Source of the DNA: Diaminobutyricibacter sp049994905
GTDB taxonomy: Bacteria > Actinomycetota > Actinomycetes > Actinomycetales > Microbacteriaceae
NCBI RefSeq assembly: GCF_049994905.1
Contig: NZ_CP188258.1
Span: 2,108,001-2,172,000, forward strand
Direction: 5' to 3'
DNA length: 64,000 bases
Below, one piece after another: positions 52,099 through 61,104 of this stretch; position 1 is the first letter of the stretch; each line of letters starts with the position of its first letter. Position numbers and translations under genes: made by a program. A model generated the notes under the pieces. That model made no database searches and had not been told where the DNA came from. It worked only from the letters and a program-made list of their open reading frames with translations.

Positions 52099-53103
52099 TT
52101 AGGGCAGCACAACGACTTGCGCGCCGAAGACGAGTCCGGCCCCGAATCCGATCTGCAGGGCGAGTCCGCCGCTGAGTTCGGGATGCTCTTCGAGCAGTCT
52201 GTGGGTGGCGAGGGGGATCGATGCGGCCGAGGTGTTTCCGGTCGTCTCGATGTCGCGAGCGATGACGACGGTTTCGGGAAGCTTGAGTTGCTTCGCGAAC
52301 TCGTCGATGATCCGCATGTTCGCCTGGTGGGGGATGAATGCCGCGAGCTGGTCGGGGGTGACGCCGGCGGCGTCGAGCGCCTGCTTGGCGACTTTGGCCA
52401 TATCCCAGACCGCCCAGCGGAAGACGGTCTGGCCTTCCTGGCGGAGGGTCGGCCACGGAGTTTCACCGTCGCGGAACTGGGTGAGCGTGCCGTCCATGCC
52501 GACTGCACCGGCTTTCGAGCCGTCCGAACCCCAGATGGTCTTCGCGATCCCGGGGAATTCGCTCGGACCGATGACGACGGCGCCTGCGCCGTCGCCCAGC
52601 AGGAACGAGATGGAGCGGTCGGTCGGGTCCACGACGTCGGAGAGCTTCTCGGCTCCGATGACGAGCGCATAATGGGCGACACCGGCGCGGATCAGTGCAT
52701 CCGCCTGCGCGATCGCGTACGCGTACCCGGCGCAGGCCGCGTTCATGTCGTAGGCGGCAGCGGGGTTCGCGCCGACTCGGTCGGCGACGACGGCCGCCAT
52801 CGACGGGGTCTGCTGGCCGTTGCTGATGGTCGCGATGATCACCGCGTCGATGAGCTGCGGGTCGACGCCCGACTTCGCGATGGCCTCCTTCGCCGCCTCG
52901 GTTGCGAGATCGACGGCGAGCACGTCGTGGCTCGCGCGCGTGCGGGTGATGATTCCCGTGCGCTGCCGGATCCACTCGTCCGACGAGTTGATCGGACCGA
53001 CGAGGTCGTCGTTGGGCACGACGATATCGCCGCGCGCCGCTCCGATACTGAGGATGCGCGTGTACTGCGGGCCGTGCGACTGCTGGAGGGTCGGGTGGGT
53101 CAT
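52099..53103 (-). CDS. fabH: Beta-ketoacyl-ACP synthase III
   Basis: Starts fatty-acid synthesis by condensing an acyl-CoA with malonyl-ACP. 334 residues. The catalytic Cys124 is in MNAACAGYAYAIA, His in FIPHQANMRIID and Asn in TGNTSAASIPLA, the FabH triad. In these bacteria branched-chain starters (isobutyryl, methylbutyryl CoA) are usual and give iso/anteiso lipids. The gene lies 20 bp from fabD; together fabD-fabH-acpP-fabF form one transcription unit. Confidence 0.95.
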   Translation of the reverse strand: MTHPTLQQSHGPQYTRILSIGAARGDIVVPNDDLVGPINSSDEWIRQRTGIITRTRASHDVLAVDLATEAAKEAIAKSGVDPQLIDAVIIATISNGQQTPSMAAVVADRVGANPAAAYDMNAACAGYAYAIAQADALIRAGVAHYALVIGAEKLSDVVDPTDRSISFLLGDGAGAVVIGPSEFPGIAKTIWGSDGSKAGAVGMDGTLTQFRDGETPWPTLRQEGQTVFRWAVWDMAKVAKQALDAAGVTPDQLAAFIPHQANMRIIDEFAKQLKLPETVVIARDIETTGNTSAASIPLATHRLLEEHPELSGGLALQIGFGAGLVFGAQVVVLP

Positions 53104-53123
53104 CGGTGTGTCTTCCGTCCTGC

Positions 53124-54044
53124 TCAGGCCTGCTGGTCGATCAGCTCGAAAGCTGCGGGGAGGTCGTCCGGTGTCTTGATTGCGACCGCGGGAATGCCCT
53201 TGAGGCCGCGTTTCGCGAGACCGACGAGGGCGCCGGCGGGGGCCACCTCGATGATGCCGGTGACGCCTGCCGCAGCGAATGCATCCATGCAGAGGTCCCA
53301 GCGAACGGGGGAGGAGACCTGCCCGACGAGCAGGTCGACGAAGGTCTTGCCGGATTCGACCCGGGAACCGTCGCGGTTCGTCCAGATCGGAAGCGTCGGA
53401 TCCGTCGCGGTCAGGGACGCAGCGAAGGTCGTCAGGTGGTCGACCGCGGGCTGCATGTACCGGGTGTGGAACGCGCCGGCGACCTGGAGCGGAATGACCC
53501 GGGCTCGTGCCGGAGGGTTCTCGCTGAGCTTGGCCAGCGCATCGAGTGCGCCGGCGACCACGATCTGGCCGCCGCCGTTGAAGTTCGCCGGGTAGAGACC
53601 GAGCGCGTCGAGTTGTGCGAGCAGCTCCGTCTCGTCCGCGCCGATCACGGCGCTCATGCCCGTCGGTGTCTCGGATGCTGCGCGAGCCATGGACGCGCCT
53701 CGTTCGCGAACGAAGGCCACAGCATCCGTCTCGCTCAGGATGCCGGCCCCGGCTGCAGCGGTCAGCTCGCCGACCGAGTGACCCGCAATGCCGCCGACGC
53801 GCTCGCGCCGTCCGTCGGCGAGGAGCGCCGACAGCGTCAGGAGCCCAGCGGCCACGATGAGGGGCTGGGCGACTGCGGTGTCACGGATGGTGTCCGCGTC
53901 GCTGACGGTGCCGTGCGCTACCAGGTCGATGCCGACCGCATCCGAGATGCCGGTGAGCTGGTCGCGGAAGGTGGATTCTGCGATCCACGGGGTCAGGAAA
54001 CCGGGGGTCTGGGAGCCCTGGCCCGGGCACACGATCACAATCAC
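53124..54044 (-). CDS. fabD: Malonyl-CoA:ACP transacylase
   Basis: Loads malonate from CoA to ACP. 306 residues. The N-terminal VCPGQGSQTPGFL is the oxyanion-hole loop, Ser90 is the nucleophile in IAGHSVGELTAAA, and RERGASMARAA carries the malonate-binding Arg. The catalytic His lies in VAGAFHTRYMQPA. GTG start at 54044. A Tat-exported esterase gene separates it from fasR; in many actinobacteria fasR and fabD are directly adjacent. Confidence 0.94.
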   Translation of the reverse strand: MIVIVCPGQGSQTPGFLTPWIAESTFRDQLTGISDAVGIDLVAHGTVSDADTIRDTAVAQPLIVAAGLLTLSALLADGRRERVGGIAGHSVGELTAAAGAGILSETDAVAFVRERGASMARAASETPTGMSAVIGADETELLAQLDALGLYPANFNGGGQIVVAGALDALAKLSENPPARARVIPLQVAGAFHTRYMQPAVDHLTTFAASLTATDPTLPIWTNRDGSRVESGKTFVDLLVGQVSSPVRWDLCMDAFAAAGVTGIIEVAPAGALVGLAKRGLKGIPAVAIKTPDDLPAAFELIDQQA

Positions 54045-54182
54045 CGTACTAGTCTGCCAATCCGCCGCGCTGCGGCTGTGTCGAACGCATACGAAGTATT
54101 CGCTGAAACCTGTGCCGATATCGACAAAGGAGGCCGGAACGGCCGTCGTTCAGTCTAGTTCGTCGTCGGGACGGCAGTCGGG

Positions 54183-55136
54183 TCAGGCGAAATGCGCGGC
54201 GGTGAAGGCGAGATCGGCGGGGGCGAGGCGACGCCAGTATCCGGAGTCGTGGCCCCCGGAGGTGAAGCCGCCTGCGGGACGCGGGGTGAGCCCGGAGACG
54301 TAGTCGCGCACGGCAGGGTAGAAGCCGTCGCCTGTGCCGCAGTCGATGCGCACCGGGATTCCCGCGAGCGCGGCCTCATGCCCGAACGGCGTGTTCGCGG
54401 CGAAATCGTCCGCGCCGTCGAACGCGATGTGCGCGGCCTCGCCGGCCGTGTGCCACAGGGCTGGGCTCACGGCGGCGACCGATGAGATTCGTTCCGGACC
54501 GAGCTGTGAAGCCAGATGCAGCGCGCCGTAGCCGCCCATCGACCACCCGTAGAGCGCGAACCGCGTGGTGTCCAGCCCGTGGCCGGCCAGGAGCGGCACG
54601 AACTCCTCGGCGACCATGGCACCCGCGTCCTCGCCGGATGCTCGACGATGCCAGTAGGTGTCGCCGCCGTCGACGGAAGCGATCGCGAACGGGCGTGTGC
54701 CGCTCTTCACGGCCTGCGCAAGGAAACGGTCGAGGCCGAGATGAGCCGTTCCGAAAGCGTTGGTGTGGTCGTCCGAGTAGCCGTGCAGGGCGATGAGCAC
54801 CGGTAGCTTGTCGCCCGGGCTGGAGCCGGGCGGATAGCTGATCGCCCAGCCGCAGGTCGCGCCGAGCCTGGCCTTCGACGTGAACGAGCCGCTGATCAAC
54901 GTGCCGGGCGCGACAGATGGCACGGTGCCCGCCGGACCGTTCAGGCCAAGCAGTCTGTGCATGCTCGCGCGCCCTGGCAGCAGCCGGTTCTCCACCGCGA
55001 GGCCCGCCGCGCCGGTCAGCGCGGCAAGGCCGAGGACGCCCGCGCCGACGCCGATGAGCGTGCGGCGCGACACCGCGCCGCGCTCACCACTGCGTTCGTC
55101 GCCCGCGATCTCAACGTCCGCGTCGCCTCTGGTCAC
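54183..55136 (-). CDS. Tat-exported alpha/beta hydrolase (esterase)
   Basis: 317 residues. The N-terminal SRRTLIGVGAGVLGLAALTG is a twin-arginine signal (about 20-42). The mature domain (about 70-315) has the nucleophile elbow GWSMGGYGAL (Ser near 192) and a late His in GGHDSGYW. It resembles esterase D/antigen-85-like enzymes. A substrate is not evident; a cell-wall ester is possible given the signal. GTG start lies in a 17-bp tandem duplication, described as a separate feature. It sits between fasR and fabD on the same strand. Confidence 0.78.
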   Translation of the reverse strand: MTRGDADVEIAGDERSGERGAVSRRTLIGVGAGVLGLAALTGAAGLAVENRLLPGRASMHRLLGLNGPAGTVPSVAPGTLISGSFTSKARLGATCGWAISYPPGSSPGDKLPVLIALHGYSDDHTNAFGTAHLGLDRFLAQAVKSGTRPFAIASVDGGDTYWHRRASGEDAGAMVAEEFVPLLAGHGLDTTRFALYGWSMGGYGALHLASQLGPERISSVAAVSPALWHTAGEAAHIAFDGADDFAANTPFGHEAALAGIPVRIDCGTGDGFYPAVRDYVSGLTPRPAGGFTSGGHDSGYWRRLAPADLAFTAAHFA

Positions 55137-55159
55137 TCAAATCCTCTGGTCACTCAAAT
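55126..55159. repeat. 17-bp tandem duplication over the esterase start
   Basis: CCTCTGGTCACTCAAAT occurs twice in direct tandem (55126-55142 and 55143-55159), with no mismatch. On the minus strand it covers the GTG start at 55136. The upstream copy creates a second GTG at 55153 that opens a six-codon frame ending in a TGA overlapping the real GTG. The duplication also supplies the AGAGG upstream of the real start. Confidence 0.9.
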
Positions 55160-55253
55160 CCTTCGTAACGTTCGTCGAGAACAGGATTCTTCCGGTTATC
55201 AGCGCCTCAATGGCGGGAACACCAATGGTCTCGGCAGAGTGGGCGAGGGCCGT

Positions 55254-56447
55254 TCAGGCGCGCCGCGGGGAGTCCGGCTCGGCGATGGAGCCGACGATCA
55301 GTGCAGCCTGCAGGATGAGCGCCTCGCGCGCGCCCGTCGCATCCCAGCCGATCACCTCTGACACACGTTTGAGCCGGTAGCGCACCGTGTTCGGGTGCAC
55401 GAACAGCTCGCGTGCCGTGGCCTCGAGTGAACGCCCGTTGTCGAGATAGCACCACAGCGTCGTGAGCAGTTCCGTCGAGTGCGACTGCAGCGGCCGGTAG
55501 ATGCGGTTGATCAGCGTGGCGCGGGCCAGCCCGTCGCCGGCGAGCGCGCGCTCCGGCAGCAGGTCGTCGGCGTGCACAGGGCGTGGGCAGTTACGCCACG
55601 CTTTGGCCACGGCGAAACCGGCGAGTGCCGCCTTGGCGCTCTTCGACGCATCGACGAGCGTCGGGACTTCGTGTCCGAGCACCAGGTGGCCCGCACCGAA
55701 GCCGGGTTCGAGCTGGGTCGCGATCTCCATGAAACTGACGAGCGGCGTCGCGCCGATCGCGTCGTCTGGCGTCGAGTTGCTGGGCCACGCGCGACCGATG
55801 ACGAGAACGAGGCGGCTTCCCTGCACGCCGATGAGGACATCCGCGGACATGTGCCGAGCCGTGCGGCGCAGCTGGTCGACATCCAGCATCTTGGGCGCCG
55901 TGCCCACCAGCACGCTGACCTCGCCGTGCCCGTGCCAGCCGAGGGCCGCGATGCGGCTCGGGAGTTCGTCGTCGTATTCGCCCGTGAGGATCGAATCGAC
56001 GACGAGTGCCTCGAGGCGCGCATCCCACAGGCCTCGTGCCTCCGCAGCCCGGGCGTACACGTCGGCCGCACCGAATGCGATCTCGCGTGAGTACAGCAGG
56101 ATCGCCTCACGCAGGGCCTCGCCCCCGTTCTTGACCCGATCCTCGACGACTTCGACCGTGACCTTGATGAGCTGCAGGGTCTGCTGCAGACTCACCGAGC
56201 GCAGCAGCTCGCGGGGGGCGGCGCCGAACACGTCAGCGGCGATCCACGGCGTCGACCGCGGGTCGTCGAACCACGAGATGAACGACGAGATGCCGGCCTG
56301 GGCGACCAGCCCCACCGCGGACCGCCGCCCAGGGGGCATGTCGCGGTACCACGGCAGGGTGTCTTCGAGGCGCTTGAGCGTTGCTGTCGCCAGCTCACCG
56401 GAGATCTTGCGAAGCCAGGTGAGCGTCTCTTCTTTCGTCTTAGGCAC
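55254..56447 (-). CDS. fasR: PucR/CdaR-type transcriptional regulator, FasR-like
   Basis: 397 residues. N-terminal region without a clear signal domain (about 1-150), a GGDEF-like/CdaR middle (about 160-270), and a C-terminal PucR helix-turn-helix (about 320-390) with TLWCYLDNGRSLEATARELF and HPNTVRYRLKRVSEVIGWD. FasR of Streptomyces and Mycobacterium activates the fab cluster and senses long-chain acyl-CoA. The context fits: it lies directly upstream of the fab genes with aceE on its other side. Starts with GTG 56447. Confidence 0.85.
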   Translation of the reverse strand: MPKTKEETLTWLRKISGELATATLKRLEDTLPWYRDMPPGRRSAVGLVAQAGISSFISWFDDPRSTPWIAADVFGAAPRELLRSVSLQQTLQLIKVTVEVVEDRVKNGGEALREAILLYSREIAFGAADVYARAAEARGLWDARLEALVVDSILTGEYDDELPSRIAALGWHGHGEVSVLVGTAPKMLDVDQLRRTARHMSADVLIGVQGSRLVLVIGRAWPSNSTPDDAIGATPLVSFMEIATQLEPGFGAGHLVLGHEVPTLVDASKSAKAALAGFAVAKAWRNCPRPVHADDLLPERALAGDGLARATLINRIYRPLQSHSTELLTTLWCYLDNGRSLEATARELFVHPNTVRYRLKRVSEVIGWDATGAREALILQAALIVGSIAEPDSPRRA

Positions 56448-56464
56448 TGGTGCCCGGCCCGGTG

Positions 56465-59191
56465 TCAGCTCTCGCCGCCGGCGGTTCCGGTGGTGCCGGC
56501 GTTGACGTCGTGCAGGCGGTACCGCTCGATAGCCCGGATGGGCGCGCTCGGGTCGACCTGCCCCCGTGCAGCGAGCAGTTCGAGTGTGCGCACGACGAGC
56601 GACGGGCCGTCGATCTTGAAGAAGCGGCGTGCGGCGGCCCGCGTGTCGGAGAACCCGAAGTCGTCTGCGCCGAGCGTGGCGAACTCGCCGGGTACGAACG
56701 GACGGATCTGGTCGGGAACCGCGTGCATGAAGTCGGACACGGCGACGAACGGACCGTGCGCCCCCGCCAGCTTGTTCGTCACATACGGAACCTGACGCTC
56801 CTGGTCGGGGTTGAGGAAGTTGTGCTCTTCCGCGGCGAGCCCGTCGCGACGCAGTTCAGACCACGAGGTGACCGACCACACATCGGCCGACACCCCCCAG
56901 TCCTGCGCGAGGAGGTGCTGGGCCTCGAGCGCCCACGGTACAGAGACTCCGGAAGCGAGCAGCTGCGCCTTGGGGCCTGCCACGTCGCCTTCGCGAAGGC
57001 GGTAGATTCCGCGCACGACGCCGTCGACATCCAGGCCGTCCGGTTCAGCGGGCTGCACGAGCGGCTCGTTGTAGACCGTCAGGTAGTAGATGACGTTCGG
57101 GTTCGGGTGGTCTCCGCCGTACATCCGGTCGAGACCGCTGCGCACGATGTGACCGATCTCGTAACCGTAAGCCGGGTCGTACGACACGACGGCAGGGTTG
57201 GTGGATGCGAGCAGCAGCGAGTGACCGTCGGCGTGCTGAAGGCCTTCGCCGGTCAGCGTCGTGCGGCCGGCGGTTGCGCCGATCATGAAGCCGCGCGCCA
57301 TCTGGTCGCCCGCAGCCCACATCGCGTCGCCGGTGCGCTGGAAGCCGAACATCGAGTAGAAGACGTAGACCGGGATGAGCGGTTCGCCCTGCGTCGAGTA
57401 CGACGTTCCGACTGCGGTGAACGCGGCGAGCGCGCCCGCCTCGTTGATGCCGACGTGGATGATCTGGCCCTGCGGGCTCTCCTTGTAGGCGAGCAGCAGT
57501 TCGCGGTCGACCGAGGTGTAGTGCTGACCGTTCGGGTTGTAGATCTTCGCATTCGGGAAGAACGCGTCCATACCGAAGGTGCGCGCCTCGTCAGGGATGA
57601 TCGGAACGATGCGGTGACCGAAGTCTTTCGCGCGCAGCAGGTCTTTGAGCAGGCGGACGAACGCCATCGTGGTGGCGATCTCCTGGGTGTGCGAACCCTT
57701 CTTGGCGATGGCGTAGGCCGAATCGTCCGGGAGCGACACGTGGGTGTGCTTCGTGCGGCGTTCGGGGATGTAGCCGCCGAGGGCGCGACGGCGCTCGTGC
57801 AGGTACTGGATGGCCTCATCCTGCTCGCCCGGGTTGTAGTACGGCGGGAGGTACGGGTTCTCCTCGAGCTGCGCATCGGTGATCGGGATGCGCATGCTGT
57901 CGCGGAACGTCTTGAGGTTGTCCAGCGTCATCTTCTTCATCTGGTGGGTCGCATTGCGCCCCTCGAAGCTGGGACCGAGGCCGTAGCCCTTGACGGTCTT
58001 GGCGATGATGACGGTCGGCTGGCCCTTGTGTTCGCTGGCCGCTTTGAAGGCTGCATAGACCTTGCGGTAGTCGTGGCCGCCGCGCTTCAGGTTCCAGAGC
58101 TGATCGTCGGTGTAATCCTCGACGAGCTTGCGCGTGCGCTCATCGCGGCCGAAGAAGTTCTCGCGCACATAAGCGCCGTTCTCGGCCTTGTAGGTCTGGT
58201 AGTCGCCGTCGGGTGTGACGTTCATGAGGTTCAGGAGCGCGCCGTCCGTGTCGCGGGCGAGCAGTTCATCCCATTCGCGACCCCAGACGACTTTGATGAC
58301 GTTCCAGCCGGCGCCACGGAAGAAGCTCTCGAGCTCCTGGATGATCTTGCCGTTGCCGCGCACCGGGCCGTCTAGTCGCTGCAGGTTGGCATTGATGACG
58401 AAGGTCAGGTTGTCGAGGCCCTCGTTCGCGGCGACCTGGAGCTGTCCACGGCTCTCGACCTCGTCCATCTCGCCGTCGCCGAGGAACGCCCAGACGTGCT
58501 GGTCGCTCGCATCCCGGATGCCGCGATTGGTGATGTAGCGGTTGAGCTGGGCCTGGTAGATCGCGTTGATCGGGCCGAGGCCCATCGAGACGGTCGGAAA
58601 CTGCCAGAACTCCGGCATGAGTCGCGGGTGAGGGTACGACGAGAGGCCGTTGGGCGCGTGGGACTTCTCCTGGCGGAAGCCGTCGAGCTGGTCGGCACTG
58701 AGCCGGCCCTCGAGGAAGGCACGGGCATACGTGCCGGGGGAGGCGTGGCCCTGGATGAAGATCTGGTCTCCGCCGCCCGGGTGATCGTGGCCGCGGAAGA
58801 AGTGGTTGAAGCCGACCTCGTAGAGCGCTGCGCTCGACGCGTAGGTGGAGATATGGCCGCCGACGGCGATGCCCGGGCGCTGTGCGCGGTGCACGAGGAT
58901 GGCCGCATTCCAGCGGATCCAAGCGCGGTAGCGGCGCTCGATCTCTTCATCGCCCGGGAACTCGGGCTCGTTCTCTGGCGAGATCGTGTTGATGTAGTCG
59001 GTGGTCGGAACCATCGGCACACCCAGGTGCAGTTCTTTGGAGCGCTTCAGCAGGCTCAGGATCACGTCGCGTGCCCGCTGGTGTCCCTGGGCTGCAACCA
59101 GTGCGTCGAGGGATTCCTGCCATTCGGCGGTCTCCTCCGGGTCCGAATCGATGTTATTCACCGAGTACGGGTCCTGGTCGTTTACAGTCAC
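56465..59191 (-). CDS. aceE: Pyruvate dehydrogenase E1, homodimeric type
   Basis: Thiamine diphosphate enzyme that decarboxylates pyruvate and acetylates lipoyl-E2 in the pyruvate dehydrogenase complex. 908 residues from the GTG at 59191, preceded by AAAGAGG. The TPP motif begins FLGDGEMDEVESRGQL and ends with the asparagine in FVINANLQRL. VGGHISTYASSAALYEVGFN and GPSFEGRNATHQMKK are also conserved. The actinobacterial E1 works with a shared E2/E3 set encoded elsewhere. Its supply of acetyl-CoA for the neighbouring fab cluster is a reasonable functional link. Confidence 0.95.
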   Translation of the reverse strand: MTVNDQDPYSVNNIDSDPEETAEWQESLDALVAAQGHQRARDVILSLLKRSKELHLGVPMVPTTDYINTISPENEPEFPGDEEIERRYRAWIRWNAAILVHRAQRPGIAVGGHISTYASSAALYEVGFNHFFRGHDHPGGGDQIFIQGHASPGTYARAFLEGRLSADQLDGFRQEKSHAPNGLSSYPHPRLMPEFWQFPTVSMGLGPINAIYQAQLNRYITNRGIRDASDQHVWAFLGDGEMDEVESRGQLQVAANEGLDNLTFVINANLQRLDGPVRGNGKIIQELESFFRGAGWNVIKVVWGREWDELLARDTDGALLNLMNVTPDGDYQTYKAENGAYVRENFFGRDERTRKLVEDYTDDQLWNLKRGGHDYRKVYAAFKAASEHKGQPTVIIAKTVKGYGLGPSFEGRNATHQMKKMTLDNLKTFRDSMRIPITDAQLEENPYLPPYYNPGEQDEAIQYLHERRRALGGYIPERRTKHTHVSLPDDSAYAIAKKGSHTQEIATTMAFVRLLKDLLRAKDFGHRIVPIIPDEARTFGMDAFFPNAKIYNPNGQHYTSVDRELLLAYKESPQGQIIHVGINEAGALAAFTAVGTSYSTQGEPLIPVYVFYSMFGFQRTGDAMWAAGDQMARGFMIGATAGRTTLTGEGLQHADGHSLLLASTNPAVVSYDPAYGYEIGHIVRSGLDRMYGGDHPNPNVIYYLTVYNEPLVQPAEPDGLDVDGVVRGIYRLREGDVAGPKAQLLASGVSVPWALEAQHLLAQDWGVSADVWSVTSWSELRRDGLAAEEHNFLNPDQERQVPYVTNKLAGAHGPFVAVSDFMHAVPDQIRPFVPGEFATLGADDFGFSDTRAAARRFFKIDGPSLVVRTLELLAARGQVDPSAPIRAIERYRLHDVNAGTTGTAGGES

Positions 59192-59406
59192 CCTCGACCT
59201 CTTTCTTGTGTCGGATAGATCGTGTCTGGGGCGCTTCGCTGTCGGATTGCGACAGGAATGAGGCACCATCTGCCAGCCTAGCCATTCTTCGATCGTCCTG
59301 TGGACCGCTCGCTGTGATGTAGGAGCGGACAGGTCTAAGCTGTGTGATCGTGCGTTCGGGAGCCTCGGCTCCGACACGCGGCAACAGGCACCGACAGGAG
59401 AGCACC

Positions 59407-59880
59407 TTGGCACTGGAGAACGACACCCAGGCACCCGATTTCGAGCTGGTCAACCAGTTCGGCGAGACGTTCCGCTTGAGCGACTACCGAGGAAAGCGGG
59501 CGGTCGCACTCGTCTTCTTCCCCCTCGCGTTCTCGGGAACGTGCACAGGCGAGCTCTGCGAGCTTCGCGACAACCTCGCGCTGTTCCGGAGCCACGACGT
59601 CGAACTCGTGGGCATCTCCGTGGATTCGAAGTACGCGCTGCGGGTCTGGGCCGAGCAGGAGAACTACGACTTCACGCTCCTCGCCGACTTCTGGCCGCAC
59701 GGACAGGTCGCGAAGGAGTACGGCGTGTTCCTGCCCGAGCGGGGGTTCGCCAACCGCGCGACGTTCCTCATCGACGAGGCCGGCATCATCCGTGCGAGCT
59801 TCATCACGGCACCGGGCGAAGCGCGGTCGCTGGACGCCTACCGGGCTGCCCTCGACGAGCTGCCCGCCCACGTCGCCTGA
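59407..59880 (+). CDS. Peroxiredoxin, AhpE type
   Basis: 157 residues from TTG 59407, with AGGAGA 6 bases upstream; an upstream GTG at 59344 is less likely. One-Cys/atypical peroxiredoxin reducing hydrogen peroxide and organic hydroperoxides. The active site PLAFSGTC holds the peroxidatic Cys46 with Ser43 and Arg in the C-terminal LRVW part; a second Cys51 (CTGELC) may resolve. Length matches AhpE of Mycobacterium (about 153). The 215-bp region between it and aceE is a divergent promoter area that contains the inverted repeat TGTCG/CGACA (59251-59265 region). Confidence 0.87.
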   Translation: MALENDTQAPDFELVNQFGETFRLSDYRGKRAVALVFFPLAFSGTCTGELCELRDNLALFRSHDVELVGISVDSKYALRVWAEQENYDFTLLADFWPHGQVAKEYGVFLPERGFANRATFLIDEAGIIRASFITAPGEARSLDAYRAALDELPAHVA

Positions 59881-59897
59881 CGCCTCGCACATCCCGG

Positions 59898-59903
59898 TAT
59901 CAT
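59898..59903 (+). promoter_or_regulatory. -10 box of tRNA-Val
   Basis: TATCAT lies 22 bases before the 5' end of the tRNA. The -35 region falls inside the peroxiredoxin gene end and is not clear. Confidence 0.4.
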
Positions 59904-59925
59904 TGACTCGTCGCTTCGGCGATGA

Positions 59926-59998
59926 GGGCCTTTAGCTCAGCTGGTAGAGCGCCACGTTTACACCGTGGATGTCATCGGTTCGATCCCGGTAGGGCCCA
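59926..59998 (+). tRNA. tRNA-Val (anticodon TAC)
   Basis: 73-base cloverleaf: acceptor GGGCCTT with AGGGCCC (one G-U pair), anticodon stem CCACG/CGTGG with loop TTTACAC, T loop TTCGATC. CCA is not encoded; discriminator A. Confidence 0.96.
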
Positions 59999-60034
59999 CA
60001 GTTACTCCGCCGCCACGGCGTCGGTCGTCGACGG

Positions 60035-60040
60035 TACTCT
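60035..60040 (+). promoter_or_regulatory. -10 box of a leaderless GNAT transcript
   Basis: TACTCT ends 6 bases before the ATG at 60047, directly after tRNA-Val. Confidence 0.45.
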
Positions 60041-60046
60041 CGAGCC

Positions 60047-60613
60047 ATGAGCGTCCAGGTCGTGAGCGCGGTCGGAAACTATGACGGCTTCTACGAGGTC
60101 GTGGGCGTCAAGAAGCCGGGCGGCGGCGGATGCTGGTGCATGAGTTACCGGGACACGCGGCTGAACAACCTCGAGCGGCCCCTCTACATGCAGGACGAGT
60201 GCTCCCGCGAGCCCGGGCCGGGCGTTCTCGCTTATGTCGATGGCGTGCCGGCCGGTTGGTGTTCGATCGCACCGCGCTCCAGTTACCGCCGGCTGATGCA
60301 TTCGCGCACCATCCCGTTTCTCGATGAACGTGATGCCTGGGCGGCGGTGTGTTTCGTGGTCCGCCCGACGTTCCGCGGACAGGGCCTGATGACCGTGCTG
60401 CTCGAGGGTGCCGTCGAGCACGCCCGCGCGCACGGTGCCGAGGTCGTCGAGGGCTACCCGATCGAGACCGATACCCCCGGCAGGGTCGACATCATCTCCG
60501 GCTATGTCGGCACGACGCGGCTGTTCGAGCGCGCAGGCTTCGAGCGCGCCGCCGAGACGGCGGCCCACAGCGGCGGCCGTGTGCGCTGGATCATGCGCAA
60601 AGAGCTCTCGTGA
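60047..60613 (+). CDS. GNAT-family N-acetyltransferase
   Basis: 188 residues. Motif A (acetyl-CoA binding) is VVRPTFRGQGLMTVLLEGAV (about 104-123), and the N-terminal GGGCWCMSYR is the mark of a sub-family of actinobacterial GNATs. The C-terminal part GYVGTTRLFERAGFERAAE completes the fold. Substrate unknown. Start ATG, apparently leaderless, coding from the base just after the -10 spacing. The SRPBCC gene is convergent after 17 bp. Confidence 0.86.
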   Translation: MSVQVVSAVGNYDGFYEVVGVKKPGGGGCWCMSYRDTRLNNLERPLYMQDECSREPGPGVLAYVDGVPAGWCSIAPRSSYRRLMHSRTIPFLDERDAWAAVCFVVRPTFRGQGLMTVLLEGAVEHARAHGAEVVEGYPIETDTPGRVDIISGYVGTTRLFERAGFERAAETAAHSGGRVRWIMRKELS

Positions 60614-60630
60614 TCAGAGCGGCAGGCCGG

Positions 60631-61077
60631 TCATGCGCCGGATTCGAGCAGCTCTTTGAGCTTGCGATAACTCTCCGGAGCGCTCTTGCGCGCCGTTGAT
60701 CGAACCATCGGCAGCAGCGCGACGCCGATCCCGTGGCCCTCGAAGGTGAGGTCGAAGGTCACGTGCGACCCGGCGCCCCCGTCGAGCGGCTCGATGGTGA
60801 CGGTCATGTTCGGGCGGATGGGGCCGTCGATGCCGCGAACCACCCAGCGCCCCGGAACGTCGGCCTCGACGACTTCCTGATTCATCGTGCGGTCCGACGG
60901 ACCGATCTTGCGTGTGGTGCTGAAGCGTGACCCCACCGCGGACGGTGTCCCGCTCAGCATGCGGGCATCCACCACATCGGACTGCCATCGGCCGAACGTG
61001 CTGGGGTCGGTGCCGTACGCGAAGACGTCCGCCGGGCTTCGCGCGATATCGATCGTGAAGACTTCGCTGTCGCTCAT
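60631..61077 (-). CDS. SRPBCC-family (START-like) protein
   Basis: 148 residues from the ATG at 61077. Opens with EVFTIDIARSPADVFAYGTDPSTFGRWQ, the polyketide-cyclase/dehydrase-like signature for a hydrophobic cavity binding lipids or small aromatic molecules. The central GSRFSTTRKIG and end VALLPMVRSTARKSAPESYR fit. No enzyme activity can be assigned. It is divergent from the acyltransferase gene with 41 bp between; both starts are apparently leaderless. Confidence 0.78.
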   Translation of the reverse strand: MSDSEVFTIDIARSPADVFAYGTDPSTFGRWQSDVVDARMLSGTPSAVGSRFSTTRKIGPSDRTMNQEVVEADVPGRWVVRGIDGPIRPNMTVTIEPLDGGAGSHVTFDLTFEGHGIGVALLPMVRSTARKSAPESYRKLKELLESGA

Positions 61078-61083
61078 GGCGGC

Positions 61084-61089
61084 AGCATA
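61084..61089 (-). promoter_or_regulatory. -10 box of a leaderless SRPBCC transcript
   Basis: On the minus strand TATGCT ends 6 bases before the ATG at 61077. Confidence 0.5.
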
Positions 61090-61104
61090 ACCCCGCGCGT
61101 CGAT

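Noticed and set aside
56450..58375. Plus-strand frame of 641 codons opposite aceE
   Set aside because: It has no recognisable motif and lies wholly within the conserved aceE coding sequence on the other strand.
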